DNA of 64,000 nt from Curvibacter sp. PD_MW3. Its GTDB lineage: Bacteria > Pseudomonadota > Gammaproteobacteria > Burkholderiales > Burkholderiaceae_C. The stretch's first letter is position 1, and every line of letters starts with the position of its first letter. The stretch is taken from the NCBI GenBank assembly GCA_002633085.1, contig NSIV01000002.1, positions 41,602 to 105,601 of the forward strand, read 5' to 3'. Below the pieces are notes generated by a model that saw nothing but the letters and a program-made list of their open reading frames with translations, was not told the origin of the DNA and did no database searches. The position numbers and the translations under genes were made by a program. Shown piece by piece: positions 29,140 through 38,456 of this stretch.

Positions 29140-29619
29140 TCAGACGCGCGCAATGGTTTGCGTGCGGCGAATTTTTTGCTGCAGCTGGATGATGCCGTAG
29201 ATCAGCGCCTCGGCCGTGGGCGGGCAGCCCGGCACATAGACATCGACCGGCACGATGCGGTCGCAACCGCGCACCACCGAGTAGCTGTAGTGGTAGTAGC
29301 CGCCACCGTTGGCGCAGGAGCCCATGGAAATCACCCAACGCGGCTCGCTCATCTGGTCGTAGACCTTGCGCAGAGCCGGCGCCATCTTGTTGCACAGCGT
29401 GCCGGCCACGATCATCAGGTCGGACTGGCGCGGACTGGCACGGAACACCTCGGCACCAAAGCGACCAATGTCGTAGCGCGCCGCAGCCGCATGCATCATC
29501 TCGACCGCGCAGCAGGCCAGACCGAAGGTCATGGGCCAGAGCGAGCCGGTCTTGGCCCAGTTCACCACCGTGTCGTAACTGGTGGTGATAAAGCCCTCTT
29601 TCATCACGCCTTCAATCAT
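29140..29619 (-). CDS. nuoB: NADH-quinone oxidoreductase subunit B
   Basis: A 159-residue subunit carrying terminal cluster N2; ligands are the tandem cysteines in [10 protein letters not shown], the cysteine in [10 protein letters not shown] and that in [11 protein letters not shown]. It passes electrons to the quinone. Confidence 0.97.
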   Translation of the reverse strand: MIEGVMKEGFITTSYDTVVNWAKTGSLWPMTFGLACCAVEMMHAAAARYDIGRFGAEVFRASPRQSDLMIVAGTLCNKMAPALRKVYDQMSEPRWVISMGSCANGGGYYHYSYSVVRGCDRIVPVDVYVPGCPPTAEALIYGIIQLQQKIRRTQTIARV

Positions 29620-29649
29620 GGCATCAGCCCTCTTGAAATCTGCTTGTTT

Positions 29650-30009
29650 CTATTCCCAGTCCAGGGCGCCTTTTTTCCACTCGTAGATGAAACCCACGAC
29701 CAGAATGCCCAGGAACACCACCGCCGCCCAGAAGCCGACCGCCCCCACCTCTTTGAGCGCAACCGCCCACGGGAAGAGGAAAGCGATTTCCAGATCGAAC
29801 AGAATGAAAAGAATGGCCACGAGGTAGTAGCGCACGTCAAACTTCATGCGCGCGTCTTCAAACGCCTCGAAACCACACTCGTAAGGGGAATTTTTTGCCG
29901 CGTCAGGCCGGTTCGGCCCGAGGACATAGCCAAGCACCTGGGGCAGGATGCCCACCGCGATGCCGACCAAGATGAACAAGAGAACGGGAAGGTACTGATC
30001 GAGGTTCAT
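29650..30009 (-). CDS. nuoA: NADH-quinone oxidoreductase subunit A
   Basis: A 119-residue three-helix membrane subunit with the conserved [20 protein letters not shown] loop and the acidic [14 protein letters not shown] helix. It is the first gene of the nuo cluster and begins 55 bp after the tRNA-Leu gene, so it may be co-transcribed with secG and the tRNA. Confidence 0.97.
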   Translation of the reverse strand: MNLDQYLPVLLFILVGIAVGILPQVLGYVLGPNRPDAAKNSPYECGFEAFEDARMKFDVRYYLVAILFILFDLEIAFLFPWAVALKEVGAVGFWAAVVFLGILVVGFIYEWKKGALDWE

Positions 30010-30064
30010 CTTGAGATTCTGATCACCGTTTAGCCCGTCGGACTGGATCCAACAGGTCTGTTTA

Positions 30065-30149
30065 TGGTGCCGTCGGCGAGACTCGAACTCGCACAGCTTT
30101 CGCCACTACCCCCTCAAGATAGCGTGTCTACCAATTTCACCACGACGGC
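30065..30149 (-). tRNA. tRNA-Leu (anticodon GAG)
   Basis: On the minus strand the 7-bp acceptor stem GCCGTCG/CGACGGC encloses a class II tRNA: D-arm with GGTAGACACG, anticodon stem CTATC/GGTAG with loop TTGAGGG (anticodon GAG), a long variable arm and the T-arm GCGAGTTCGAGTCTCGC. The discriminator A is followed by an encoded CCA. It reads CUC/CUU leucine codons and lies between secG and nuoA, a common arrangement in betaproteobacteria. Confidence 0.95.
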
Positions 30150-30256
30150 TTGTCTCATGCGCCGGGATTGCATGAGGATTGCGCTTTCCCGACAGCCCTA
30201 GAGTTTACCCTGAAAACACCCCGCATCCCGGTTGACGCGGGTCAACATCAGAGAAA

Positions 30257-30658
30257 TTACTTCGACGGAATCTGCCCTGCGCCCGAGGGCGCCGGTGCAG
30301 ACGGCACCGGCGCTGCGGGCGCCTGGCTGCTCGGAATTTGCGTGGCGGTACCAGCGGCACCTTCGGCTGCCGGTGCGGTGACGGCGGCGCGCTCCAGCAC
30401 GCTGCCCGTGCTGGCCGGACGCGCATTGCCGAAGTAGGCCAGCGCCAAGGTGCAGACAAAGAACACCGTGGCCAGCACAGCGGTGGTGCGCGACAGGAAG
30501 TTGGCGCTGCCGCTGGCACCGAACAGGCTGCCCGAACTGCCGCTGCCGAAAGCCGCACCCATGTCGGCGCCCTTGCCGTGCTGGATCAGGATCAGGCCGA
30601 TCATGGCCAGCGCCGACAGCAGTTGGACCGCCAAGAGAATGGTCAATACAAGACTCAT
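30257..30658 (-). CDS. secG: preprotein translocase subunit SecG
   Basis: A 133-residue inner-membrane protein with two helices (LVLTILLAVQLLSALAMIGL and AVLATVFFVCTLALAYFG) joined by the conserved QHGKGADMGAAFGSGSSGSL loop. The C-terminal Ala/Pro-rich tail is longer than in E. coli. It aids SecA-driven export through SecYEG. A TAGGAG ribosome site precedes the ATG; tpiA lies upstream. Confidence 0.95.
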   Translation of the reverse strand: MSLVLTILLAVQLLSALAMIGLILIQHGKGADMGAAFGSGSSGSLFGASGSANFLSRTTAVLATVFFVCTLALAYFGNARPASTGSVLERAAVTAPAAEGAAGTATQIPSSQAPAAPVPSAPAPSGAGQIPSK

Positions 30659-30682
30659 GTTTACTCCTAAATTCGTAGCTAA

Positions 30683-30708
30683 CTGCAGCCGCTATCAGCG
30701 GGCTGCAG
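30683..30708 (-). other. intercistronic hairpin at the tpiA-secG junction
   Basis: CTGCAGCC (30683-30690) pairs with GGCTGCAG (30701-30708), with further pairs inside. The tpiA stop codon lies within it and the secG ribosome site lies downstream. It lacks a T-run, so it may be a processing or stability element rather than a terminator. Confidence 0.4.
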
Positions 30709-31441
30709 CAATGATGGTCAAAAAGTCCGGGGCCTTGAGCGAAGCGCCGCCGATCAGGCCGCCGTCGATGTCGGGCTGGGCCAGCAGTTGCTCTGCGTTG
30801 GCGGCATTCATGCTGCCGCCGTAGAGGATGGTTATGCGCTCGGCCTGCGGCGTGGCAGCTTTGAGCTGCGCGCGCAGCACGGCATGCACGGCTTGCGCCT
30901 GCTCCGGCGTGGCGGTCTTGCCGGTGCCAATCGCCCATACCGGCTCATAGGCCACCACGATCTCGCTGATGCAATGGCCATTCAGATGAATCACGGCGGC
31001 CAGTTGCCGCTTGACAACCTCTTCTGTCTTGCCGGCTTCGCGCTCAACCAGCGTCTCGCCGACGCAGACGATGGGTGTCACGCCATTGGCCAGCGCGCGC
31101 TGGGCCTTGGCCGCCACCGACGCATCGGTCTCACCGTGGTACTGACGGCGCTCGGAGTGGCCGACGATGGCGTAGCGCACACCGAAATCCTTCAGCATGG
31201 CCACTGACACTTCACCGGTGTAAGCGCCGGTCTCGTGCTGCGACACGTCCTGCGCGCCCAGCTCGACAGGGCTGGTGGCCAACAAGGCCTGGCACTGCGC
31301 GAAGTAAGGTGCCGGTACACAGACCGCAATGTCACAGGCCGGGTCTTTCAGTCCGGAGAGGATGCCCTTGAGCAGGGCCTGGTTGGATGCCAGGCTGCCA
31401 TTCATCTTCCAGTTGCCGGCAATCAGCTTCTTCTTGCTCAT
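30695..31441 (-). CDS. tpiA: triosephosphate isomerase
   Basis: A 248-residue TIM barrel converting dihydroxyacetone phosphate and glyceraldehyde 3-phosphate. Visible are the N-terminal GNWKMNG with the catalytic Lys, catalytic His in VGHSERR, catalytic Glu in [19 protein letters not shown], and the phosphate loop LYGGSMN. Its ATG overlaps the oxidoreductase stop by 4 bp. Confidence 0.97.
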   Translation of the reverse strand: MSKKKLIAGNWKMNGSLASNQALLKGILSGLKDPACDIAVCVPAPYFAQCQALLATSPVELGAQDVSQHETGAYTGEVSVAMLKDFGVRYAIVGHSERRQYHGETDASVAAKAQRALANGVTPIVCVGETLVEREAGKTEEVVKRQLAAVIHLNGHCISEIVVAYEPVWAIGTGKTATPEQAQAVHAVLRAQLKAATPQAERITILYGGSMNAANAEQLLAQPDIDGGLIGGASLKAPDFLTIIAAAR

Positions 31442-32457
31442 TTTGTCTCCCAGGTCAGCACGATCTTGCCGATGTGCTGGTTCGACTCCATCAGCGCGTG
31501 GGCCTTGGCCGCACCGCTGCCGGTCGGATCGGACGGATCCACGGCCTTCCAGGTGCTGTGGATCACGGGCTTGATCTTGCCGGCCTCAATCAGTGGCCAA
31601 GCCTGCTTCAGGCAAGCCTGGGCGATGGCGGCCTTGAAGGCCACCGGGCGCGGTCGCAGCGTGGAGCCGGTGATGGTCAAGCGCTTGCGCAACACCAAGC
31701 CGGCGTTGAACTCGCTCTTGGTGCCGCCCTGCACCGCGATGATGACGATACGGCCATCCTCGGCCAGGCACTCGACCTCGCGTGCGACGTAGCTGCCCCC
31801 CACCATGTCGAGAATGACATCCACACCCTTGCCATCCGTCAGGCGCTTGACCTCGTCCTTGAAGTCCTGCGTCTTGTAGTTGATGGCGTGGTCGGCACCG
31901 AGCTTCAGGCAGGCGGCGCACTTGTCGTCGCTGCCGGCGGTCACGATCACGGTCGCGCCCATGGCCTTGGCCAGCTGGATGGCGGTGACGCCGATGCCGC
32001 TGGAACCACCCTGGATCAGCAGGGTTTCGCCCTTTTGCAGGCGACCGCGGTCAAACACATTGCTCCAGACCGTGAAGAAGGTCTCAGGCAGCGAAGCCGC
32101 CTCGACATCGCTCAGGCCCTTGGGGTACGGCAGGCACTGCGCGATCGGCGCCGTGCACAGCTCGGCATAACCGCCGCCGGCGACCAGCGCGCACACGCGG
32201 TCACCGACTTTGAGGCTGGCTTTCGCCAGCTCCGCGGCATCGCCGCCCACGACCTCACCCGCCACTTCGAGGCCGGGAATGTCGGAGGCACCCGGCGGGA
32301 CGGGGTAGTTGCCGGTGCGCTGGAACACGTCGGGCCGGTTGATGCCGCTGGCCGCCACGCGGATCAGCAACTCACCGGCCGCCGGCACCGGATCCGGGCG
32401 CTCGCCCAGACGCAGCACCTCGGGCGCACCATAAGAAGTGATTTCGACTGCTTTCAT
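31438..32457 (-). CDS. NAD(P)H:quinone oxidoreductase, medium-chain dehydrogenase family (PIG3/Qor type)
   Basis: A 339-residue medium-chain dehydrogenase/reductase. The N-terminal GroES-like domain has [20 protein letters not shown], followed by the Rossmann motif [19 protein letters not shown]. The zinc ligands of alcohol dehydrogenases are missing, as in quinone oxidoreductases of the PIG3 subgroup. It would reduce quinones with NADPH. It lies between pnp and tpiA on one strand. Confidence 0.87.
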   Translation of the reverse strand: MKAVEITSYGAPEVLRLGERPDPVPAAGELLIRVAASGINRPDVFQRTGNYPVPPGASDIPGLEVAGEVVGGDAAELAKASLKVGDRVCALVAGGGYAELCTAPIAQCLPYPKGLSDVEAASLPETFFTVWSNVFDRGRLQKGETLLIQGGSSGIGVTAIQLAKAMGATVIVTAGSDDKCAACLKLGADHAINYKTQDFKDEVKRLTDGKGVDVILDMVGGSYVAREVECLAEDGRIVIIAVQGGTKSEFNAGLVLRKRLTITGSTLRPRPVAFKAAIAQACLKQAWPLIEAGKIKPVIHSTWKAVDPSDPTGSGAAKAHALMESNQHIGKIVLTWETK

Positions 32458-32460
32458 GGT

Positions 32461-32524
32461 CTTTTTGGCCGACAGCCCTTGCGCTTGCTGCGCAAGGCGC
32501 TATCGATTCAATAGCAAATTGAAA
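32461..32524 (+). repeat. dispersed repeat copy between pnp and the quinone oxidoreductase
   Basis: A GGCC-N4-AGCCCTTGCGC block precedes GCGCTATCGATTCAATAGCA, the same core seen at 9842, 12311, 53943 and 62682. It also forms the hairpin CTTGCGC-TTGCT-GCGCAAG (32478-32496) in the pnp-to-oxidoreductase message. Confidence 0.6.
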
Positions 32525-32530
32525 GACGGA

Positions 32531-34651
32531 TCAGGCTTGGTCGCCGCCGTTCTGGGCCGGACGGTCCAGCAGCGCCTTCATGGACAGCTTGACGCGGCCC
32601 TTCTCGTCGGTCTCCAGCACCTTGACCTTGACGATCTGGCCTTCCGACAGGTAGTCGGTGACCTTCTCGACGCGCTCATGGGCGATCTGGCTGATGTGCA
32701 GCAGGCCGTCCTTGCCGGGCAGCAGGTTGACCAGGGCACCGAAGTCCAGGATCTTGGTGATCGGGCCTTCGTAGACCTTGCCAATTTCAACTTCAGCGGT
32801 GATTTCCTCGATGCGGCGCTTGGCTTCATCGGCCTTGGCCGCTTCGGTAGCGGCGATGGTGATGGTGCCGTCTTCCTCGATGTTGATCTGGCAACCGGTC
32901 TCTTCGGTCAGCGCGCGAATGACGGCGCCGCCCTTGCCGATCACGTCACGGATCTTCTCGGGGTTGATCTTCATGGTGAAGAGCTTGGGTGCGAAGTTGG
33001 AGACTTCGGTCTTGGCTTCACCCATGGCTTCCTGCATCTTGCCCAGAATGTGCATGCGGGCTTCCTTGGCCTGAGCCAGAGCGACCTGCATGATTTCCTT
33101 GGTGATGCCCTGGATCTTGATATCCATCTGCAGCGCTGTGATGCCGTTGGTGGTACCGGCCACCTTGAAGTCCATGTCGCCCAGGTGATCTTCGTCACCC
33201 AGGATGTCGGTCAGCACGGCAAAGCGGTTGTCTTCCTTGATCAGGCCCATGGCGATGCCGGCCACATGGGCTTTCATCGGCACACCGGCGTCCATCAGCG
33301 ACAGGCAGCCACCGCAGACGGAAGCCATCGACGAAGAACCGTTGGATTCGGTGACTTCGGAGACCACACGCATGGTGTAGGGGAACTCTTCCTTGGTCGG
33401 CAGGCAGGCCACCAGGGCACGCTTGGCCAGACGGCCGTGGCCGATCTCGCGGCGCTTCGGGGTGCCGAAACGGCCGGCTTCGCCGGTGGCGAAGGGAGGC
33501 ATGTTGTAGTGCAGCATGAAGCGGTCTTCGAACTCACCAGCCAGGGCGTCGATGCGCTGGGCATCGCGCTCGGTGCCGAGCGTGGCAACCACCAGAGCCT
33601 GCGTCTCGCCGCGGGTGAACAGGGCCGAACCATGGGTACGGGGCAGCACACTGTTGCGGATTTCGATCGGGCGCACGGTGCGCGTGTCGCGACCGTCGAT
33701 GCGCGGCTCGCCGGCCAGGATCTGGCCGCGCACGATGCGCGCTTCGATGTCGAACAGCATGCCTTCGACCTTGACGCTGTCGAACTCGACGCCGGACTCT
33801 TTCAGGTCGGCCATCACGACGGCATAGGCTTCGCGGCAAGCGTGGGTACGGGCCTGCTTGTTGCGGATCTGGTAGGCAGCGCGCAGCTTCTCTTCAGCCA
33901 GGGCATTGACCTTGGCAATCAGGGCTTCGTCCTTGGCCGGCGCTTGCCAGTCCCAAGCCGGCTTGCCAGCGTCACGCACCAGGTCGTGGATGGCGTTGAT
34001 GGCGATGTTGCCCTGCTCATGGCCGAACACCACGGCACCCAGCATGACTTCCTCGGTCAGCTGGCTGGCTTCGGACTCCACCATCAGCACGGCTGCTTCG
34101 GTACCGGCCACCACCAGGTCCATCTGGCTGTCCTTCAGCTGGGTCTGGCCCGGGTTCAGGACGTATTCGCCATTGATGTAACCCACGCGTGCGGCGCCGA
34201 TCGGGCCGTTGAACGGGATGCCGCTGATGCTCAGCGCGGCGCTGGTGGCGATCATGGCAGCGATGTCGGCCTGCACTTCGGGGTTCAGGCTCACCACGTG
34301 CACGATCACCTGGACTTCGTTGTAGAAACCTTCGGGGAACAGCGGACGGATCGGGCGGTCGATCAGGCGGCAGGTCAGGGTCTCCAGCTCGCTGGGACGG
34401 CCTTCACGCTTGAAGAAGCTGCCCGGGATCTTGCCGGCAGCGTAGGACTTCTCGGTGTAGTCCACCGTCAGGGGGAAAAAGTCCTGACCCGGCTTGGCGT
34501 TCTTGGACGCCACCACGGTGGCCAGCACCACGGTGTCATCGATATTGACCAGAACTGCGCCAGAAGCCTGGCGGGCGATTTCACCGGTTTCCATGGTGAC
34601 CGTGTGCTGGCCCCATTGGAAGGTCTTGGTAATTTTATTGAACATGCTCAT
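32531..34651 (-). CDS. pnp: polyribonucleotide nucleotidyltransferase (PNPase)
   Basis: A 706-residue 3'-5' phosphorolytic exoribonuclease of the RNA degradosome. Order: first RNase PH domain (about 1-220), helical domain, catalytic second RNase PH domain (about 310-540), KH domain with [20 protein letters not shown], and S1 domain with GFALVN-like [20 protein letters not shown]. The ATG at 34651 has a GGAGAG ribosome site. It follows rpsO, as in most proteobacteria. Confidence 0.97.
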   Translation of the reverse strand: MSMFNKITKTFQWGQHTVTMETGEIARQASGAVLVNIDDTVVLATVVASKNAKPGQDFFPLTVDYTEKSYAAGKIPGSFFKREGRPSELETLTCRLIDRPIRPLFPEGFYNEVQVIVHVVSLNPEVQADIAAMIATSAALSISGIPFNGPIGAARVGYINGEYVLNPGQTQLKDSQMDLVVAGTEAAVLMVESEASQLTEEVMLGAVVFGHEQGNIAINAIHDLVRDAGKPAWDWQAPAKDEALIAKVNALAEEKLRAAYQIRNKQARTHACREAYAVVMADLKESGVEFDSVKVEGMLFDIEARIVRGQILAGEPRIDGRDTRTVRPIEIRNSVLPRTHGSALFTRGETQALVVATLGTERDAQRIDALAGEFEDRFMLHYNMPPFATGEAGRFGTPKRREIGHGRLAKRALVACLPTKEEFPYTMRVVSEVTESNGSSSMASVCGGCLSLMDAGVPMKAHVAGIAMGLIKEDNRFAVLTDILGDEDHLGDMDFKVAGTTNGITALQMDIKIQGITKEIMQVALAQAKEARMHILGKMQEAMGEAKTEVSNFAPKLFTMKINPEKIRDVIGKGGAVIRALTEETGCQINIEEDGTITIAATEAAKADEAKRRIEEITAEVEIGKVYEGPITKILDFGALVNLLPGKDGLLHISQIAHERVEKVTDYLSEGQIVKVKVLETDEKGRVKLSMKALLDRPAQNGGDQA

Positions 34652-34726
34652 GTGTCTCTCCTATCAATTCGGGAGGTAAAGGCCACCTCACCTCAGGCCC
34701 GGAGTCAGCAACACAGAACACGATGC

Positions 34727-34771
34727 CATTCCAGAGAAAGTCGGTTATAGGACTCAAATTTCTCTGGAATG
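34727..34771 (-). promoter_or_regulatory. 13-bp hairpin in the pnp leader
   Basis: CATTCCAGAGAAA (34727-34739) pairs perfectly with TTTCTCTGGAATG (34759-34771) around a 19-base loop, 75 bp before pnp. In E. coli an RNase III-cut hairpin at this place lets PNPase repress its own mRNA; this hairpin is a candidate counterpart. Confidence 0.55.
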
Positions 34772-34809
34772 ACACAGCTTCGCTCTGTTTTTACCTTCTC
34801 CGAAGTACA

Positions 34810-34843
34810 AAGCGCCTGAGCTAGTGAACTAACTCAGGCGCTT
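34810..34843 (-). terminator. terminator downstream of rpsO
   Basis: An 11-bp stem, AAGCGCCTGAG paired with CTCAGGCGCTT, lies 17 bp past the rpsO stop. Only a short T-tract follows on the minus strand (TTTGTACTT), so read-through into pnp is likely, as in other rpsO-pnp operons. Confidence 0.6.
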
Positions 34844-34860
34844 CGTCATGTTTCTGTCGA

Positions 34861-35127
34861 TTACTTACGCAGACCCAACTTGGTGATCAGCGCTGTGTAA
34901 CGGTCGGCATCCTTGCCCTTGAGGTAGTCAAGCAGCTTGCGGCGACGGCTCACCATGCGCAGCAGACCACGACGGCCGTGGTGATCCTTGGCGTGGGTCT
35001 TGAAGTGGGGGGTTAGCTCGTTGATGCGAGCGGTCAGCAGAGCGACCTGGACTTCCGGGCTACCGGTGTCGGTGGCGCTGCGGGCATTGGCTTTAACAAC
35101 TTCAGCTTTGATGCTGGATGCGATCAT
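34861..35127 (-). CDS. rpsO: 30S ribosomal protein S15
   Basis: An 88-residue primary 16S rRNA-binding protein. Typical are [20 protein letters not shown], the H-rich turn [20 protein letters not shown], and [13 protein letters not shown]. It precedes pnp. Confidence 0.98.
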   Translation of the reverse strand: MIASSIKAEVVKANARSATDTGSPEVQVALLTARINELTPHFKTHAKDHHGRRGLLRMVSRRRKLLDYLKGKDADRYTALITKLGLRK

Positions 35128-35277
35128 TTCATTCTTCCTGTCATGCGGGGCGGCACCGGCCGGATTCGGCTGTGACGTCCCAGGTTTACAACTTGCGCCA
35201 GCGGCTGGAACTGCTACTGACGTGCGCTCCGCACCGGTTGACCCAATGCAGAACCGTGGAATTATAGCTCACCCCAG

Positions 35278-35372
35278 GCTGCGCGCACTTCGTGTCGCTC
35301 CGCCACCCCCTGCAAGGGGCGATGCCAGCCGACCGGCAAAGCCGGCTCGGCGGCATCCCACGATGTGGGAAG
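35278..35372. repeat. REP-like cluster of small hairpins
   Basis: The gap after the aminotransferase stop contains three short dyads in a row: CCCCT...AGGGG, CCGGC-AAA-GCCGG and TCCCA-cgat-TGGGA, joined by a block reading GTGTCGCTCCGCCACCCCC. This resembles repetitive extragenic palindromes of Comamonadaceae as I remember them; it may end the aminotransferase transcript. Confidence 0.5.
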
Positions 35373-35373
35373 C

Positions 35374-36531
35374 CTACTGGGCAGCGAGCCAGTTCTTGAG
35401 GCGCGCCACCCCCTGCACCAGCCGCTGCGGGTCGCGGGAGGCAAAACACCAGCGCAGCCAGCCCTGCGCCTCAGGGGCGAAGGCCTCGCCCGGTGCCAGG
35501 CCCAGGCCGGCTTCCACCACCAGGCGCTTGGCCGTGGCCAGCGAGTCCGGGTAACCGGCCAGGCGGAAAAAGGCGTACATGCCGCCCGCCGGCGTGGCCA
35601 CCTGCACGCCGGGCACGGCCTGCAGCAGCGGTAACAGGGTGTCACGGCCGGCCTTGAGCTGCGCCACCACCCGCGGCGTCACCTCACCGGCCCGCTGCAG
35701 CGCCACCGTGGCGGCGCGCTGAGTGAAGACACTGGCGCACGAGGTGTTGAACTCGATCAACTTGCCCATGTCGTGCGTCAGGGCAGCCGGCAACACCAGC
35801 CAGCCCAGGCGCCAGCCCGTCATGAGGAAGCTCTTGGAGAAGCTGTGCACCACCACAAGGCGGTCGTCAGGCCTGGCAATATCCAAAAAACTCGGGGCGC
35901 ATCCGTTCGGGCTGGGTTCGAAGTAGAGCTGCGAGTACACCTCGTCGGCCACGATCCAGGTGCCGGTGCGGCGGCAGTGGTCCAGGATGCGCTGCTGCTC
36001 GGCGCGCGTCAGCGTCCAGCCGGTTGGGTTGTTGGGCGCGTTGAGGATCAGCACCTTGGTCGCCGGTGTCACGACGGCCAGCAGGCTCTCGATATCCAAC
36101 GTCCAGGCCCCCGCGACCGGCTTGAGCGACACGCAGGTGAGTCGGGCACCCATGATGACCGGCTGCGCCGTCAGGTTGGGCCACACCGGCGTGACGGCCA
36201 CCACCTCGTCGCCGGCAGTCACCAGCGCCTGCATCGCCAGCATCAGCGCACTCACACCGCCGGAGGTGACAGCGATGCGCTCCACCCCAATCGGCCCGTG
36301 ATGGGCACTCATGTGCGCCGCGATGGCCTCACGCAACTCGGGCAGGCCGAGGTTGTGGGCATAGAAGGTCTCGCCCTTCTGCAGCGACTCGATGGCGGCC
36401 TGGCGAATGAAGTCGGGCGTGACCTCGTCGCCCTCGCCGAACCAGAAGGCCAGCACGTCGGGGCGACCCAGGCCGGCATTGGCCACCTCGCGGATTTTCG
36501 ATTCCTGCAGCTGGTGGATGACGTCACGCAT
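35374..36531 (-). CDS. pyridoxal-phosphate aminotransferase, class I/II
   Basis: A 385-residue fold-type I aminotransferase. LNAPNNPTGWTL supplies the carboxylate-contacting Asn, VADEVYSQLYF the PLP-ring Asp, and SFSKSFLMTGWRLGW the Schiff-base Lys and phosphate contacts. The N-terminal FGEGDEVTPDFI resembles aspartate/tyrosine-type subgroup enzymes. Amino-acid specificity is not clear. It lies 17 bp downstream of an amino-acid-type binding protein, so a role in amino-acid use is plausible. Confidence 0.88.
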   Translation of the reverse strand: MRDVIHQLQESKIREVANAGLGRPDVLAFWFGEGDEVTPDFIRQAAIESLQKGETFYAHNLGLPELREAIAAHMSAHHGPIGVERIAVTSGGVSALMLAMQALVTAGDEVVAVTPVWPNLTAQPVIMGARLTCVSLKPVAGAWTLDIESLLAVVTPATKVLILNAPNNPTGWTLTRAEQQRILDHCRRTGTWIVADEVYSQLYFEPSPNGCAPSFLDIARPDDRLVVVHSFSKSFLMTGWRLGWLVLPAALTHDMGKLIEFNTSCASVFTQRAATVALQRAGEVTPRVVAQLKAGRDTLLPLLQAVPGVQVATPAGGMYAFFRLAGYPDSLATAKRLVVEAGLGLAPGEAFAPEAQGWLRWCFASRDPQRLVQGVARLKNWLAAQ

Positions 36532-36548
36532 AGGGCAATCTTAAAAAA

Positions 36549-37826
36549 TCAGGGACGCTGCATTTTGCAACTGCTGGGCTGCTCGGCACGGGCAGCCGGC
36601 AAGACCTTGATGACGCGAAAGCCGTAACCCGAGCCTTCGACGTCGAACTTCACGCCCGCAGCACCCTGGCGCTCCATCAGGCCCACCATCAACTGCTGCT
36701 GGAACTGGTGGTCCAGCGCGCGCATGGCGCCGTGCTGGCCGTTCAGCGACACGTTGGCTTTTTCCAGCTGACCAGCCACCGCGGTGGCCTGCAGCGAGCC
36801 GGCGCGCTCGATCGCCTGCGCCAGCGACTCCACCATCAACTGCATACGCATGTGCACGTAGTCGTCAGCCGGCTTCGGAAAGCGCTGGCGGAAGGACTGG
36901 TAGAAGGCCTCGCTGTCCTTGCCCGGCGCGTTGGGCAGCCAGTCAGCCACGGCAATCACGCGGCCAACACCGGCCTCGCCCAGCGCCGCCGGTGCGCCCA
37001 GCGCATTGCCATAGAAGGTGTAGAACTTGCCTTCGTAACCGGCTTCGCGCGCCGCCTTCACCAGCAGCGTCAGGTCGTTGCCCCAGTTGCCGGTGATCAC
37101 CGCCTGCGCACCGCTGGCCTTGATCTTGGCGGCGTAGGGCATGAAGTCCTTGACCCGCCCCATCGGGTGCAGCTCGTCGCCGACGATCTGCACGTCGGGC
37201 CGCTGCTGCCCCAGCTGGCGTCGCGCCTCGCGTGCCACCGCCTGGCCGAAGCTGTAGTCCTGCCCGATCAGGTAGGCGCTCTTGACGGCCTTGTCATCCT
37301 TCAGCACCTCCATCAGCGCCGCCATGCGCATGTCGGCATGGGCATCGAAGCGGAAATGCCAGAAGCTGCACTTCTCGTTGGTCAGGATCGGATCCACCGC
37401 CGCGTAGTTGAGAAAAATCACACGCTTGCCCGGCTCGCGCTCGTTGTGCTTGTTGATGGCATCGATCAGCACCGCCGCGGTGGCCGAGGAATTGCCTTGC
37501 ATCACGTAACGCGCGCCATCGTCGATGGCCGCGCGCAGCACGGCCAGCGCTTCCTCGTTCTGGCCCTTGCTGTCATAGCGCTCGATCAGCAAGGGGCGGC
37601 TGCCGCCTGCTGCGGCCGGCAGCTTGACACCGCCGCGTGCATTGACGCGTTCCGTGGCCCATGCCAGGTTGCGGTAGACCGCCTCGCCGGTGTTGGCAAA
37701 GGGGCCGCTCAGGCCTTCGATCATCGCGATCTTGATGGGAGCGGGCTGGGCCTGGGCCAACAAGGCGGCGGGCAGAGATAAAGCCAGCAACAGCGATTTC
37801 AATAGCGGACGACGAAAAATATTCAT
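36549..37826 (-). CDS. branched-chain amino acid ABC transporter substrate-binding protein (LivK type), orphan
   Basis: A 425-residue periplasmic binding protein of the LivJ/LivK group (Peripla_BP_6). A signal peptide (SLLLALSLPAALLAQAQ) precedes the family start IKIAMIEGLSGPFANTGEAV. No permease or ATPase genes are beside it; the next gene is an aminotransferase. It either serves a transporter encoded elsewhere or acts as a sensor protein. The ligand may be an amino acid or an aromatic acid. Confidence 0.85.
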   Translation of the reverse strand: MNIFRRPLLKSLLLALSLPAALLAQAQPAPIKIAMIEGLSGPFANTGEAVYRNLAWATERVNARGGVKLPAAAGGSRPLLIERYDSKGQNEEALAVLRAAIDDGARYVMQGNSSATAAVLIDAINKHNEREPGKRVIFLNYAAVDPILTNEKCSFWHFRFDAHADMRMAALMEVLKDDKAVKSAYLIGQDYSFGQAVAREARRQLGQQRPDVQIVGDELHPMGRVKDFMPYAAKIKASGAQAVITGNWGNDLTLLVKAAREAGYEGKFYTFYGNALGAPAALGEAGVGRVIAVADWLPNAPGKDSEAFYQSFRQRFPKPADDYVHMRMQLMVESLAQAIERAGSLQATAVAGQLEKANVSLNGQHGAMRALDHQFQQQLMVGLMERQGAAGVKFDVEGSGYGFRVIKVLPAARAEQPSSCKMQRP

Positions 37827-37917
37827 GGCAAAACAACTCTTGAAAACAAAAAAATTGCGCTCAATTTCGATCCAAGCGGCAGACCAGAGATGGCGGCCGC
37901 GCAGTGTACGGGATACG

Positions 37918-37949
37918 GTTGTGACCGCACTTCGTACACACCCCCATTT
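37918..37949 (+). promoter_or_regulatory. possible sigma-32 promoter of the small heat-shock gene
   Basis: CCCCATTT (37942-37949) matches the heat-shock -10 box; GTTGTGA (37918-37924) is a weak -35 match 17 bases upstream. The transcript would start about 17 bases before the ATG. Confidence 0.4.
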
Positions 37950-37972
37950 TTGTGTTAACCAGGAGTTCGATC

Positions 37973-38347
37973 ATGTTGTTCGCCCCCGTCACCCGCCGTT
38001 CTGCTTTTGCACCCTCCATGCGCTCGCTGGACCGCTTCTTCGATGCCGCCCTGCAAGCCCCGGCCATCCAGACCAACAGCTGCCGCATCGAACAAGATGA
38101 CAAGGCCTACACCCTGAGCTTCGATGTGCCGGGCGTGACGCGCGAACAGCTGTCGATCGGCATCGAAGGCAATGTGGTGCGCCTGGAAAGCCTGCCCGAA
38201 GCCGCGCGCCAGTACAAGGCGGCCTACGAACTGCCGCAAGATATTGATGCGGCCTCCAGCATTGCCAAGCTGGAAAACGGTGTATTGACCCTCAAGCTGG
38301 TCAAGGTACAGCCGGAGAGCAAAGTTACCAAGCTGACGATCAACTGA
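37973..38347 (+). CDS. Hsp20/alpha-crystallin family small heat-shock protein
   Basis: A 124-residue holdase chaperone. The alpha-crystallin domain (about 35-120) has YTLSFDVPGVTREQLSIGIE and ends in ENGVLTLKLVK, the conserved A-x-x-x-n-GvL motif. The ATG at 37973 has AGGAG seven bases before it; the upstream frame extension has no such site. An intrinsic terminator follows. Confidence 0.9.
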   Translation: MLFAPVTRRSAFAPSMRSLDRFFDAALQAPAIQTNSCRIEQDDKAYTLSFDVPGVTREQLSIGIEGNVVRLESLPEAARQYKAAYELPQDIDAASSIAKLENGVLTLKLVKVQPESKVTKLTIN

Positions 38348-38363
38348 TCTTGCCCCTTCAAAC

Positions 38364-38393
38364 AAAAAGGCCGCGCAATGCGCGGCCTTTTTT
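38364..38393 (+). terminator. intrinsic terminator of the small heat-shock gene
   Basis: GGCCGCGC-AAT-GCGCGGCC flanked by A5 and T6, 16 bp past the stop codon. The A/T flanks make it usable from both strands. Confidence 0.9.
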
Positions 38394-38456
38394 ATAGAAC
38401 CAACGTTTGAGCTAATGCTCAAGTGCTATGTCGGTGCGGGTCGGTCGGTCCAAGAT

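Noticed and set aside
32438..34750. A 770-codon open frame opposite pnp
   Set aside because: PNPase on the other strand is unmistakable; the frame is a codon-bias shadow.
34771..34800. ACAG...CTGT followed by five T on the plus strand as a terminator
   Set aside because: The stem is only four base pairs and no plus-strand gene lies upstream.
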